50,676 bases of DNA, taken from Flavobacteriales bacterium (GTDB taxonomy: Bacteria > Bacteroidota > Bacteroidia > Flavobacteriales > TMED113). Under the pieces are notes generated by a model. It searched no databases and was not told the DNA's origin. It saw only the letters and a program-made list of their open reading frames with translations. Every line of letters begins with the position of its first letter. Position 1 is the first letter of the stretch. The translations under genes and the position numbers were made by a program. Positions 17,719-26,547 of the stretch are shown one piece after another. The stretch is taken from the NCBI GenBank assembly GCA_002863085.1, contig PKDT01000068.1:1-50676 (forward strand), written 5' to 3'.

Positions 17719-18905
17719 AAAAAAGTTTTTTATCTTTTTCCGAAGCGGGTTTTACACTTCCACAAGATGAAGTAATCGAGCTCAAGTCTAATGCCAAAAA
17801 ACTTACTATCGGAATTCCAAAAGAAGTTTCTCTTCAAGAAAAAAGAATCGGATTAGTGCCAGATGCGGTAAATTTATTAACTCTTAATAATCACAAAGTA
17901 ATAGTTCAGAGTGGTGTGGGTGAAATAATTAATTTTTTGGACAGAGAGTATAGTGATGCTGGAGCAGAAATTGTAGAAAACCCTAAAGAGGTGTACGATG
18001 CTGATATAATATTAAAAGTTTCACCTCCAACTCAAGATGAAATTAGTTTTATGAAAAAAAATCAAACTTTGATTTCAGCATTACAACTTGAAATTCAAAG
18101 TCCAGAATTTTTCATGTCTTTAATGAAAAAAAACATAACAGCAATTGCATATGACTACATACAAGACGAAGATGGCATATTTCCAGTTGTCAGAGCAATG
18201 GGTGAGATTGCTGGAAATGCATCAGTACTAATTGCCTCAGAATGTTTAAGTAATTTAAATGATGGTAAGGGTCTTTTATTTGGAGGAGTCTCAGGAGTTG
18301 GCACAACAGACGTTGTTATTTTAGGTGCTGGCACTGTCGGTGAGTTTGCTGCTAGATCTGCATTGGGTCTTGGTGCTTCGGTTAGAATTTTTGATAATTC
18401 ATTATACAAATTAAGGAGAATTCAAGATAAATTAAATACTCGCGTATATACTAACATGATAAATCCTAAGGTGCTTGAAAAGTCAGTAAGAAGGGCTGAT
18501 GTTTTGATTGGTGCCATTAGATCAAAAACTGGTAGAACCCCCTGTGTTATAAATAAAGAGATGGTGAAACTAATGAAAACCGGTTCTGTAATTATTGATG
18601 TCAGTATCGATGGCGGCGGGTGCGTTGAAACGTCAGAGTTGACTTCACACAAATCCCCTACGTTTATCAAACATGGTGTAATTCATTATTGTGTCCCCAA
18701 TATTCCCTCAAGGGTTGCAAGAACAGCTTCATTTTCTTTGAGTAATATTTTTACTTCTCTTTTGTTGAACATTGGTGAATATGGTGGTGTGAATAAAATA
18801 ATTCACAATAACCCTAAAATTGGTCAAGGCGCTTATATTGTTAGTGGCAAGATCGTTAATAAAGGAATCTCAGAAATCTTCAACCTGCCCTATAAAAGTC
18901 TTTAA
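17715..18905 (+). CDS. ald: Alanine dehydrogenase/PNT-type oxidoreductase
   Basis: This 396-residue protein belongs to the AlaDH/PNT family, whose members interconvert alanine and pyruvate plus ammonia with NAD(H). Compared with classical AlaDH it has an N-terminal extension of about 30 residues. Seen features are IGIPKEVSLQEKRIGLVP (substrate-binding Arg44), LKVSPP (Lys101), the Rossmann motif ILGAGTVGEFAAR, IDGGGCVE (catalytic-type Asp) and CVPNIPSRVARTA. The position of the catalytic His of classical AlaDH (FLHLAA) reads ALQLEI, giving Gln124. The porX-tsaE-ald order and this longer form are typical of Bacteroidota. Family membership is certain; true alanine specificity is less so. Confidence 0.88.
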   Translation: MKKSFLSFSEAGFTLPQDEVIELKSNAKKLTIGIPKEVSLQEKRIGLVPDAVNLLTLNNHKVIVQSGVGEIINFLDREYSDAGAEIVENPKEVYDADIILKVSPPTQDEISFMKKNQTLISALQLEIQSPEFFMSLMKKNITAIAYDYIQDEDGIFPVVRAMGEIAGNASVLIASECLSNLNDGKGLLFGGVSGVGTTDVVILGAGTVGEFAARSALGLGASVRIFDNSLYKLRRIQDKLNTRVYTNMINPKVLEKSVRRADVLIGAIRSKTGRTPCVINKEMVKLMKTGSVIIDVSIDGGGCVETSELTSHKSPTFIKHGVIHYCVPNIPSRVARTASFSLSNIFTSLLLNIGEYGGVNKIIHNNPKIGQGAYIVSGKIVNKGISEIFNLPYKSL

Positions 18906-18908
18906 AAT

Positions 18909-19301
18909 TTGAATTTCACGACAAGATTTTTTTACTTTTCTTTTGGTTTGGTATTAGGCTCTGTTATATTGTTATTTTCATTACAACTAAGAAAAGAACC
19001 AATAAAATTTAATTATCTACCTAGTTCAAGAGTGATAAGTCATATTTCAAATCACAATATTATATTCTCTGAAAATATTTCTTGTAAGGTTGATTGCATT
19101 TCTTTAGATGTCGAAAGTCTACGAACTTATATTTCTGAATCAAAAGTTAATTTTAAAAAAAGTGAGATTCATAAGGCACAAAGAAAAGTATATATTCTTA
19201 GCCACAAAGATTATCAGTTTAAATTTCAAGAATTTGGTGAATATTATGAATTATCTGAACTTGAAATAAAAAAAAATAAATGCATAAATTGTAATCAGTA
19301 A
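18909..19301 (+). CDS. DUF4258-type small membrane-anchored protein, TTG start
   Basis: This 130-residue protein of unknown function has one N-terminal hydrophobic helix (FFYFSFGLVLGSVILLFSL) and a small soluble domain. Its size, helix and position between ald and the proline dehydrogenase gene match the DUF4258 proteins I know from Flavobacteriia; that match is from memory. Similar lengths and the SLDVESLRTYISESKVNF segment support it. The best start is a TTG 3 bases after the ald stop, since no in-frame ATG precedes the helix. Four Cys residues are present, two of them in the terminal CINCNQ. The gene overlaps the converging proline dehydrogenase gene by 7 bases. Confidence 0.75.
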   Translation: MNFTTRFFYFSFGLVLGSVILLFSLQLRKEPIKFNYLPSSRVISHISNHNIIFSENISCKVDCISLDVESLRTYISESKVNFKKSEIHKAQRKVYILSHKDYQFKFQEFGEYYELSELEIKKNKCINCNQ

Positions 19302-20449
19302 TTTTTTATTGCTTTCTTCAGCCTTCCAATTTCTTCACTTGTTTGGTTCCCAATGGAGGAGTTTTCTTCTGCTCTTCTAATAAGATATGGTAAAACAGAC
19401 TTTACTGGCCCGTATGGAACGTACTTAGCAACGTTGTAATTGAATTTTGACAGTGAATAACTTATTGTGTCACACATCCCAAGAAGTTGTGAAAAATAAA
19501 TTCTTGAATCATTATTTTTAATTTTGTTTTGTTTCATTAATTCAATTGCAATTTTAGTACTTTTGAGATTGTGTGTTCCAAAACAAACACTAATATCTTT
19601 TATATTTTCAATACAGTACTGGGTTGCATTATTAAATTCGACATCACAATTATCTTTATTATTATGAATTGGGCAGTTATAACCATTTTTTTTTGCTCTC
19701 ATCCTTTCTTTTTCGATGTAGGCTCCTCTAACTAGTTTAAGTCCTAATTTAAAATTTTCATTTTTTGCACTTCGGTGAATTTTTTTAATATATTCTAATC
19801 TCCCTTTTCTGTATAATTGAATCGTGTTGTAAACAATTACCTTCTTTACATTAAATTTAGACATTAGTTTTTCAGTTAAATCATCTATTGCGTCTTGAAT
19901 CCAGCTTTCTTCTGCATCAATTAAAATTGGCGTATTTACTTTTTCAGCTAAAGCACATATTTTATTCAATTTTAATTTCAAACTGTCTAATTCTTTTGAT
20001 TCATTATCGCTTAATACAAGTTTGTTGTTTAATTTTTCAAGAAGCTCAAATCTTGCAATTCCCGTGAGCTTGAACACGCAAAAAGGAATTTCTGAGCTTT
20101 TCTTTGAGATTTCTATATTTCTTAAAATTTCATTAAATACGTCTTGAAAACCACTTTCATTCTTTTGACCTTCAACTGAGTAATCTAAAATAGTTTTAAT
20201 ATTATTTTTACTTAGGGTTTGAATAACCTTTATTGATTCATTGATATTTTCCCCTCCGCAAAAATGTTTAAATATTGTATTTTTTATTATTACAGATATT
20301 GGTATTTTAAGAAAAAGACAAATTTTTAAAATGTATTTACCAATTGAAACAAGCTTGGGTTTAGAAAGTAACTTAAATAAAATTAAATTCTCATATAATT
20401 CTCTTTTTGATTTACTTTTATAATCAATATATTTATCATCAAATCTCAT
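19295..20449 (-). CDS. Proline dehydrogenase
   Basis: Proline dehydrogenase is an FAD enzyme that oxidises proline to pyrroline-5-carboxylate at the membrane face. This 384-residue, monofunctional form lacks the P5C dehydrogenase part of PutA. Diagnostic segments are KTILDYSVEGQ, PILIDAEESW, LKLVRGAYIEKERMRAKKNGY and CFGTHN near residue 295, followed by FSQLLGMCD and the terminal VPYGPVKSVLPYLIRRAEEN, which carries the proline-carboxylate-binding Arg pair. These match the beta8-alpha8 barrel of ProDH. It is a single gene, divergent from aroB by 50 bases and convergent with the DUF4258 gene. A separate P5C dehydrogenase gene is not in the window. Confidence 0.94.
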   Translation of the reverse strand: MRFDDKYIDYKSKSKRELYENLILFKLLSKPKLVSIGKYILKICLFLKIPISVIIKNTIFKHFCGGENINESIKVIQTLSKNNIKTILDYSVEGQKNESGFQDVFNEILRNIEISKKSSEIPFCVFKLTGIARFELLEKLNNKLVLSDNESKELDSLKLKLNKICALAEKVNTPILIDAEESWIQDAIDDLTEKLMSKFNVKKVIVYNTIQLYRKGRLEYIKKIHRSAKNENFKLGLKLVRGAYIEKERMRAKKNGYNCPIHNNKDNCDVEFNNATQYCIENIKDISVCFGTHNLKSTKIAIELMKQNKIKNNDSRIYFSQLLGMCDTISYSLSKFNYNVAKYVPYGPVKSVLPYLIRRAEENSSIGNQTSEEIGRLKKAIKNY

Positions 20450-20499
20450 ATTTCAATTTAGTATTAAAATTTAAAAATTCACGGTTATTTTTTAATAAT

Positions 20500-21573
20500 A
20501 TGCTTACAAAACTAAAATTATTTGACTCTCCCATATACATGGGTTATGATTGTCTCTCTCAACTCCAAAAGATAATCAAAAAATTAAATCCATCAAGAGT
20601 ATTTATTATTTTGGATAGGAATTCGAAAAGATTTTGTTTAAATCAATTAATTACTGTTTGTACACAAATCAAACAACCATACTACTTTGAATTGAAAGAA
20701 GGAGAGAATGAAAAATCATTAGAGAATTGTCAAAAACTATTTAATTATTTAATTAAAAAAAATGCAGATAGAAAATCTTTAATTATAAACTTAGGAGGCG
20801 GTGTAATTTGTGATTTTGGTGGATTTGCGTCTACTGTATTCAAGAGAGGGGTAAAATTCATTAATATACCAACAACATTGATGGCACAAATAGATGCTTC
20901 AATTGGTGGAAAGGTTGGAGTAAATCATAATGTGTATAAGAATCAAATTGGATCTTTTAACCTGCCTCATTCTGTTTTTATAAACTATGAATTTATAAAG
21001 ACTATTTCTTTTAATAATTTAAATGCATCTTTTTCGGAAGTTTTAAAATACGGTTTAATTTATAATCAAAAATTATGGCAAGAATTGGATTCAAGCTTAT
21101 TAACTTGTAGTGATTTAAGTCATTTAATTGAAAAATGTGTAAGAATAAAATTAGACGTGGTAAAAAAGGATTATTATGATAATGACATAAGAAGAATTCT
21201 AAATTTTGGTCACACAATTTCACATGCTATCGAAAGTACGTATCTTCAAAATAATCTTAAAATTTCTCACGGTGATGCACTTGCAGTTGGTTTAATTTGT
21301 GAAACGTATCTATCATATGTTGAGTTTGGATTCAGTAGCCAAAAACTAAACCATGTTGTTGATAAAATATCAAGTTTTTTTAATTTTAAAAAAATTGAAA
21401 CTTTAGATCATAAACTAATTATGAAATTTATCAAAAATGATAAAAAGTCCTCAAGTGGTTCTAATAATTTCACTCTTATCAAGGACATAGGAACAGCTGT
21501 TATAAATTATAATGTATCAAATGCTAAAATAGCAGATGCATTAAGTTATTTTAAAAAAACATGTCAAGTATAA
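20500..21573 (+). CDS. aroB: 3-dehydroquinate synthase
   Basis: AroB is the second enzyme of the shikimate pathway, turning DAHP into 3-dehydroquinate with NAD and zinc. I place the start at the ATG at 20500 (MLTKLKLFD), giving 357 residues. The ORF-track start at 20407 would overlap the divergent proline dehydrogenase gene and add 31 residues unlike the family. Motifs seen are LGGGVICDFGGFAS, NIPTTLMAQIDASIGGKVGVN, FSEVLKYGLI, RRILNFGHTISHAIE (zinc His) and ISHGDALAVGL (zinc His). It overlaps aroA by 13 bases, so two chorismate-pathway genes are translationally linked. Confidence 0.96.
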   Translation: MLTKLKLFDSPIYMGYDCLSQLQKIIKKLNPSRVFIILDRNSKRFCLNQLITVCTQIKQPYYFELKEGENEKSLENCQKLFNYLIKKNADRKSLIINLGGGVICDFGGFASTVFKRGVKFINIPTTLMAQIDASIGGKVGVNHNVYKNQIGSFNLPHSVFINYEFIKTISFNNLNASFSEVLKYGLIYNQKLWQELDSSLLTCSDLSHLIEKCVRIKLDVVKKDYYDNDIRRILNFGHTISHAIESTYLQNNLKISHGDALAVGLICETYLSYVEFGFSSQKLNHVVDKISSFFNFKKIETLDHKLIMKFIKNDKKSSSGSNNFTLIKDIGTAVINYNVSNAKIADALSYFKKTCQV

Positions 21574-22787
21574 GTTTAAGTTTAGGAGCCGTTATAAATA
21601 AAGATGCGAGCTTTATCTTATCTGGATCGAAGAGTATTACCCAAAGAGCACTGATAATTAATAGCTTATGTGAAAATAAAACAATTTCAAAAGACTACTC
21701 CGATTCTGACGATTCGAATTTATTGAAAGCATGCATTCAAAGTAATGAAAATATAATTAATGTTTCAAATTCAGGTACCACACTCCGATTTTTAATTTCA
21801 TATTATTTGTTAAAAAGAAATAAAGTAACAATTGTTGGCGATGAGCGTTTATTTGAGAGACCAATTACACAATTAATATCCTATCTCAGAAAATTAGGAG
21901 GAAAAATAGTGTTAAAAAAAAATAAAATAATTTTAGAAATAAGTAACCTGAAAGGCGGAACTATAGAATTTGAAAAATCTAATTCTAGTCAATTCATTTC
22001 TTCAATTTTACTAATATCTCCTTTCTTGAAAGGCGGTTTGAAAATTACAAGATTTAACAATACAATATCTCAGCAGTACATTAACATGACTATTTCTATG
22101 ATGAAGTACTGTGGGGCAAATATTGAATTTAATAATAGTTCAATTATTGTACAAGAGTCAAAATATTCTAGACCATTTATGCAAATTGAATCTGATTGGT
22201 CTTGTGCATCTTATTTATATTTAGCTTTTCTTTTATCTAGTCTTGAAAAAATTCAAATTCAATATTTGAATTTTTCTAGTTCCCAACCGGATAATGCTAC
22301 CATATCATTTTTTAGTTTATTAGGAATAAGGTCTATTTTTAAAAATGAGGTTGTTGAATTAAGAAAAGTTAGTCAATTTATAAAGCCTGATAAAATTTCA
22401 TGGAATTTTGTTGATTGTCCTGATTTTTCAGTAACTGCTTTTGTTGCTTGCTTATCTCAGAAAATTAATCTTAAAGGATTTGGATTAAATACACTTCCTT
22501 TCAAGGAAAGTAACAGACTGTTAGCGCTAAAAAATGAAATTGAAAAATTTGAGTGTTTAGTTGAGATAGAAAACGATTGCGAGTTATCAATTTATCCAAG
22601 TGAAAAAAAATGGTTAAAACAGTACAGTATTGAAACATACAATGATCACAGAATTGCACTAGCCTTTTCAACACTTTCAATATTAGGAATAAAAATCGAA
22701 ATTCCAGATTTAAAAGTAATTAATAAGTCTTACCCAAATTTTTTTAATGATTTGACTAAATTTGGAGTCATAATTAAATATATTTAA
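21561..22787 (+). CDS. aroA: 3-phosphoshikimate 1-carboxyvinyltransferase (EPSP synthase)
   Basis: EPSP synthase adds enolpyruvate to shikimate-3-phosphate. This copy has 408 residues, slightly shorter than the usual 425-445. Key segments are SGSKSITQRALIINSL, NSGTTLRFLIS, SDWSCASYLYLA, DCPDFSVTAFVACLS, PFKESNRLLAL and YNDHRIALAFS. In the NSGTTLRF segment the position of E. coli Pro101 is Phe; I cannot say whether this affects inhibitor binding. It sits directly after aroB with overlap and 2 bases before the MarC-family gene. Confidence 0.95.
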   Translation: MSSISLSLGAVINKDASFILSGSKSITQRALIINSLCENKTISKDYSDSDDSNLLKACIQSNENIINVSNSGTTLRFLISYYLLKRNKVTIVGDERLFERPITQLISYLRKLGGKIVLKKNKIILEISNLKGGTIEFEKSNSSQFISSILLISPFLKGGLKITRFNNTISQQYINMTISMMKYCGANIEFNNSSIIVQESKYSRPFMQIESDWSCASYLYLAFLLSSLEKIQIQYLNFSSSQPDNATISFFSLLGIRSIFKNEVVELRKVSQFIKPDKISWNFVDCPDFSVTAFVACLSQKINLKGFGLNTLPFKESNRLLALKNEIEKFECLVEIENDCELSIYPSEKKWLKQYSIETYNDHRIALAFSTLSILGIKIEIPDLKVINKSYPNFFNDLTKFGVIIKYI

Positions 22788-22789
22788 AA

Positions 22790-23356
22790 ATGAATATAAA
22801 TGATATTTTAACTATTACACTAACATTATTTGCAGTTGTTGACATACTGGGAGCTTTACCTTTGATTATTAGCATAAGACAAAAAAGCGGACATATAAAT
22901 TCTTTAAAGGCAACGCTAGTCTCATTTATAATCATGATGTTATTTTTATTTATTGGTGAAAACTTACTTCAGTTAATTGGAATTGATGTTCAATCATTTT
23001 CTATGGCTGGAGCTATAGTAATTTTTTTATTAGCACTTGAGATGATTCTTAATATTGAACTTTTTAAGCCAAATGAACAAGACAACTCTGGTACAATTGT
23101 TCCCGTCGCGTTTCCTTTAATTGCAGGTGCAGGAACTTTAACAACAATATTATCATTGAGAGCTATTGAAGATTTTTCACACCTAGAGATTACCTTGGGA
23201 ATAACTATTAACTTAATCTTTGTATATATTGTTTTGAAAACAACAAACAGGATTGAAAAATTACTTGGAATTTCAGGGATAAATGTCTTGAGACGAGTTT
23301 TTGGAATTATTCTTATGGCTATTGCGATTAAATTATTTAAGGCAGGACTTGTTTAA
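22790..23356 (+). CDS. MarC family integral membrane protein
   Basis: This 188-residue protein has about six membrane helices and matches the MarC/UPF0056 family in length and pattern. Examples are FAVVDILGALPLIISI near the start, GAIVIFLLALEMIL, and the central VPVAFPLIAGAGTLTTIL segment typical of the family, with RIFG-like VFGIILMAIAIKL at the end. The function of MarC proteins is not established; they are no longer thought to cause multiple antibiotic resistance. The gene follows aroA by 2 bases and overlaps the converging purE gene by 4 bases (shared TTAA, both stops TAA). Confidence 0.92.
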   Translation: MNINDILTITLTLFAVVDILGALPLIISIRQKSGHINSLKATLVSFIIMMLFLFIGENLLQLIGIDVQSFSMAGAIVIFLLALEMILNIELFKPNEQDNSGTIVPVAFPLIAGAGTLTTILSLRAIEDFSHLEITLGITINLIFVYIVLKTTNRIEKLLGISGINVLRRVFGIILMAIAIKLFKAGLV

Positions 23357-23859
23357 TTAGTTCTAAACTTAAACTTTTCACTTTTGAGTTCTTTATTTGC
23401 ATTAACAATCTTCTTCTTCAAGTTTTCTTTGTATTCAACCGTTTTATTGTAAACTTCAGAGTCTCCAGTGGCAATCATTTGTGCACAAAGAATACCAGCG
23501 TTTAAAGCACCATTAATAGCCACAGTAGCCACAGGAATTCCTGGAGGCATCTGAACAATTGCGAGAAGAGAATCTAGACCATCAAGTGACGCTTTAATGG
23601 GTACTCCGATAACAGGAATTGGAGTCATAGCTGCAATTACACCAGGGAGATGTGCTGCCATTCCAGCTCCAGCAATTATAACTTTAATACCATTATCAGA
23701 TGCGTTCTTTGCAAACTCTTCAACTTGCTCGGGTGTTCTATGTGCTGAAAGTGCATTGATTTCAAATGGAATTTCCATTTCTTCAAAGAATATGGCAGCT
23801 TTCTTCATTACAGGCCAGTCTGAGGTGCTTCCCATAATTATGCTTACTAGTGGTCTCAT
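23353..23859 (-). CDS. purE: N5-carboxyaminoimidazole ribonucleotide mutase
   Basis: Class I PurE moves the carboxyl group of N5-CAIR to give CAIR in de novo purine synthesis. The 168-residue length is typical. The active-site segments are clear: IMGSTSDWPVMKKA, NALSAHRTPEQVEEF, and AGAGMAAHLPGVIAAMTP, followed by VPIKASLDGLDSLLAIVQMPPG. Its partner PurK is not in the window, so the gene stands alone here, divergent from adk across the longest spacer of the window (196 bases) and convergent with the MarC-family gene. Confidence 0.97.
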   Translation of the reverse strand: MRPLVSIIMGSTSDWPVMKKAAIFFEEMEIPFEINALSAHRTPEQVEEFAKNASDNGIKVIIAGAGMAAHLPGVIAAMTPIPVIGVPIKASLDGLDSLLAIVQMPPGIPVATVAINGALNAGILCAQMIATGDSEVYNKTVEYKENLKKKIVNANKELKSEKFKFRTN

Positions 23860-24015
23860 ATAGTTATGTTATTAAATATTGTTTAATTAATAAATGTAAT
23901 ATTTTTGTTTTAAAAAACATTCAATTTTGTTTTAATTTGATACAATGTTAATTTCAAAATAAAAATTGTAAAATTAATCGACTAAAATTTTTGTAATTTA
24001 TGTGAATGATTATAA

Positions 24016-24038
24016 ATGCAAAAATTTAAACTTTGCAT
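24016..24038. repeat. Inverted repeat ATGCAAA-N9-TTTGCAT upstream of adk
   Basis: Two perfect 7-base arms, ATGCAAA and TTTGCAT, are separated by 9 A/T-rich bases and end 17 bases before the adk ATG. The arms contain two G/C pairs each, which stands out in a spacer that is otherwise almost pure A/T. It could be an operator shared with purE or a small leader hairpin. No family of binding proteins can be assigned by eye. Confidence 0.5.
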
Positions 24039-24055
24039 AAACAAATAATATAACC

Positions 24056-24634
24056 ATGAAAAATATAATTATTTTTGGTCCCCCCGGATCTGGTAAGGGC
24101 ACCCAAGCGGAACTATTAGTAAAAAATAAGGGACTAAGCCATATCTCCACCGGTGATATTTTCAGAAAAAACATCAAAGGGTCAACTAAGCTTGGAGTAC
24201 TTGCCTCAAGCTATATTGAAAATGGACAATTAGTACCTGACAACGTTACATCTGACATGTTATCCAATGAAATTGAAAGTATTTCAGACTCTAAAGGGTT
24301 TATTTTTGATGGTTATCCCCGGACAATAAATCAAGCTGAGTTTTTTGAAAGTCTTCTGCTCAAAAAAAACATGAAATTATCAATGGTCTTGTCATTAGAT
24401 GTTAATGAAGAAATTTTATTAAAAAGATTATTGAATAGAGGATTAACCAGTGGGCGGGATGACGATAGAAATGAAAATATAATTTTAAATAGGATAAGAG
24501 TCTATAATAATCAAACATCAGTATTAAAAAAATATTACATTGATAAACTTGGAGATAATTTTCATTCAATTAACGGTGAGCATGGTATTCAATCTATTTT
24601 TAAAAGTATTGATCATATAATCAATAATAGCTAA
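24056..24634 (+). CDS. adk: Adenylate kinase
   Basis: Adenylate kinase converts ATP plus AMP to two ADP in the cytoplasm. The P-loop is GPPGSGKGTQAE at residues 7-18. The AMP-binding part shows HISTGDIFR and FDGYPRTINQAE, and the lid begins RGLTSGRDDDRNENI. With 192 residues it is the short form lacking the zinc-binding LID insert. It starts 7 bases upstream of obgE's spacer and probably leads an adk-obgE-PAP2-crcB transcript. The start is fixed by the immediate MKNIIIFGPPGSG sequence. Confidence 0.97.
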   Translation: MKNIIIFGPPGSGKGTQAELLVKNKGLSHISTGDIFRKNIKGSTKLGVLASSYIENGQLVPDNVTSDMLSNEIESISDSKGFIFDGYPRTINQAEFFESLLLKKNMKLSMVLSLDVNEEILLKRLLNRGLTSGRDDDRNENIILNRIRVYNNQTSVLKKYYIDKLGDNFHSINGEHGIQSIFKSIDHIINNS

Positions 24635-24641
24635 AAAATAA

Positions 24642-25643
24642 ATGGTAAATAATAAGAATAATTTTGTTGATTATGTAAAAATATATTGTAAATCAGGGAA
24701 TGGTGGAAAAGGATCTGCACATTTTTTTAGATCTAGAATACAGCCAAAGGGTGGTCCTGATGGCGGTGACGGAGGTCGAGGAGGTCATGTTATTATTAGA
24801 GGAAAGAGAAACTTATGGACACTGCTTCATCTTAAGTTCACAAAACATATAAAAGCTGGTCATGGTGGAGATGGAAGTAAAAATACAAGCACCGGAGCCA
24901 GCGGTAAAGACGTTTACATTGATGTTCCAATTGGGACTATTGTTAAAAATGATGAATCAAACGAGCAAGTTTTTGAAATTACAAAAGATAATCAAGAATT
25001 TATTTTGCTTAAGGGTGGACTTGGTGGTAGAGGAAATGTACACTTCAAAAATGCAGTTCGACAAAGTCCTAGGTATGCTCAGCCTGGTATACCAGGAACT
25101 GAGTCTAGTGCGATTTTAGAGTTGAAAGTACTTGCAGATGTTGGACTAGTTGGTTTTCCAAATGCTGGAAAATCTACTCTTTTGTCGGTTGTTAGTGCGG
25201 CAAAACCCAAAATTGCAGATTACCAATTCACAACTCTAGTTCCAAATTTAGGCATTGTAAACTATCGTGATGAGAAGTCTTTTGTAATGGCAGATATTCC
25301 AGGAATAATAGAGGGGGCCAGTTATGGCAAGGGCTTAGGCCTTCGTTTTTTAAGACATATTGAAAGAAACAGTTGTTTACTATTTATGATTCCTTCAAAT
25401 TGTAATGATATTAATAAAGAGTACAATATATTAATCGATGAATTAAAAAACTACAATCCTGAACTACTTGACAAAGATCATTTATTAGTTATTTCAAAAT
25501 CAGATTTAATTGACTCAAAATTGAAAAAAGAAATAAGTAAATCTATTAGAGTTAAACATTTATTTATTTCATCAATTACTAAAAAAGGAATAAGTCAACT
25601 TAAAGATGAAGTATGGAAAATTTTAACAAAAAATTATGATTGA
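24642..25643 (+). CDS. obgE: GTPase ObgE/CgtA
   Basis: Obg is an essential GTPase that associates with the 50S ribosomal subunit and stress control. Of its 333 residues, about 1-165 are the Gly-rich Obg fold ([44 protein letters not shown]). Residues 166-330 are the G domain, with G1 GFPNAGKST (171-179), G2 in [12 protein letters not shown]3 [10 protein letters not shown] and G4 ISKSD. There is no long C-terminal extension. It lies 7 bases after adk and overlaps the PAP2 gene by 8 bases. Confidence 0.97.
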   Translation: MVNNKNNFVDYVKIYCKSGNGGKGSAHFFRSRIQPKGGPDGGDGGRGGHVIIRGKRNLWTLLHLKFTKHIKAGHGGDGSKNTSTGASGKDVYIDVPIGTIVKNDESNEQVFEITKDNQEFILLKGGLGGRGNVHFKNAVRQSPRYAQPGIPGTESSAILELKVLADVGLVGFPNAGKSTLLSVVSAAKPKIADYQFTTLVPNLGIVNYRDEKSFVMADIPGIIEGASYGKGLGLRFLRHIERNSCLLFMIPSNCNDINKEYNILIDELKNYNPELLDKDHLLVISKSDLIDSKLKKEISKSIRVKHLFISSITKKGISQLKDEVWKILTKNYD

Positions 25644-26196
25644 TAAAATAATTGAACTAGATAAATCTTTATTCTTGTTTCTTAACAGTCTAGGATCTGA
25701 AAAAATAGACCCGATTTGGGTGTTTATTTCAGATCAAAATTGGATGTTTATTTTTCTAGCTTTAATAATAATACCAAACTTATATTTCAAGTTTGGTTCA
25801 AAGACATTTTATTACATGACTTTTATCCTCTTGTGTTTTGGTCTTACAGACTTGATTCATTTACACATTTTTAAAAATTTATTTTTGAGACTTAGACCCT
25901 GCTGGGACCCTGAAATTTCTAATTTATGTAGAATTGTGGTTGAAAAGGGTGGTTTATATGGTTTTGTTTCTGGACATGCAGCAAATTCAACGGCAATCGT
26001 AACTCTTTTTTTACTGAGATTGAGATCAAAGAGTAATTTTTTAAAAATCTCTTTAGTAACTTGGCTTTTTCTTGTTTCATTCAGTAGGATATACTTAGGT
26101 AAACATTTCCCCTTAGATGTAATATTTGGATGTGTTCTTGGTTTAATTACTGCTTATATTTTTAGCAGAGTTATGGACAAAGTTAAGTTTATATAG
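25636..26196 (+). CDS. PAP2-family membrane phosphatase
   Basis: This 186-residue membrane protein has about five helices and the three-part PAP2 signature: [10 protein letters not shown], then [10 protein letters not shown], then [12 protein letters not shown], which supply the Lys-Arg, Ser-Gly-His and Arg...His-Asp residues of the active site. Such proteins hydrolyse lipid phosphates such as undecaprenyl pyrophosphate or phosphatidylglycerol phosphate on the periplasmic side; the actual substrate is not deducible. The start ATG overlaps the obgE stop by 8 bases, and crcB follows with no gap. Confidence 0.93.
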   Translation: MIDKIIELDKSLFLFLNSLGSEKIDPIWVFISDQNWMFIFLALIIIPNLYFKFGSKTFYYMTFILLCFGLTDLIHLHIFKNLFLRLRPCWDPEISNLCRIVVEKGGLYGFVSGHAANSTAIVTLFLLRLRSKSNFLKISLVTWLFLVSFSRIYLGKHFPLDVIFGCVLGLITAYIFSRVMDKVKFI

Positions 26197-26547
26197 ATGA
26201 ATTTTTTAATTGTTTTTTTTGGCGGAGGCATAGGAAGTATGATTAGGTATTTGTTTTCAATGCTGTTATATGGATTTACATTTCCTATTTCAACATTGCT
26301 ATCAAATTTTTTTAGTTGTTTGATTTACGGTTTTATTATACTCTACATTGAAAACTTAGAGTATAATAAAGAGTATGCATTATTTTTTGTAATTGGAGTT
26401 TGTGGAGGATTAAGTACCTTTTCGACATTTAGTTACGAGAGTATAAATTTAATCAAAAGTGGTTATTTTTTATATGCTTTACTAAATGTCTTAGTAAGTG
26501 TACTTTTATGTTTTTCAACGTTGTATTTCGTAATAAAAAAACTATAA
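26197..26547 (+). CDS. crcB: Fluoride channel CrcB/Fluc
   Basis: CrcB proteins are small dual-topology fluoride-specific channels that export F-. The 116 residues hold four helices. Family motifs are GGGIGSMIRYLFS near the N-terminus, STLLSNFFSCLIYG (with the pore Asn) and GVCGGLSTFSTFSYE (with the Phe-box and central Na+-site region). Only one copy is present here, as expected for a homodimer. No fluoride riboswitch can be upstream, because the start codon directly follows the PAP2 stop. The gene overlaps the converging methyltransferase gene by 6 bases. Confidence 0.93.
   Translation: MNFLIVFFGGGIGSMIRYLFSMLLYGFTFPISTLLSNFFSCLIYGFIILYIENLEYNKEYALFFVIGVCGGLSTFSTFSYESINLIKSGYFLYALLNVLVSVLLCFSTLYFVIKKL

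Noticed and set aside
20407-20499. Earlier aroB start used by the ORF track
   Set aside because: It overlaps the divergent proline dehydrogenase gene and adds a hydrophobic stretch not seen in AroB; the ATG at 20500 fits the family start.
26100-26200. Fluoride riboswitch upstream of crcB
   Set aside because: The crcB start codon directly follows the PAP2 stop, and no riboswitch-like structure could be placed without lying inside that coding sequence.
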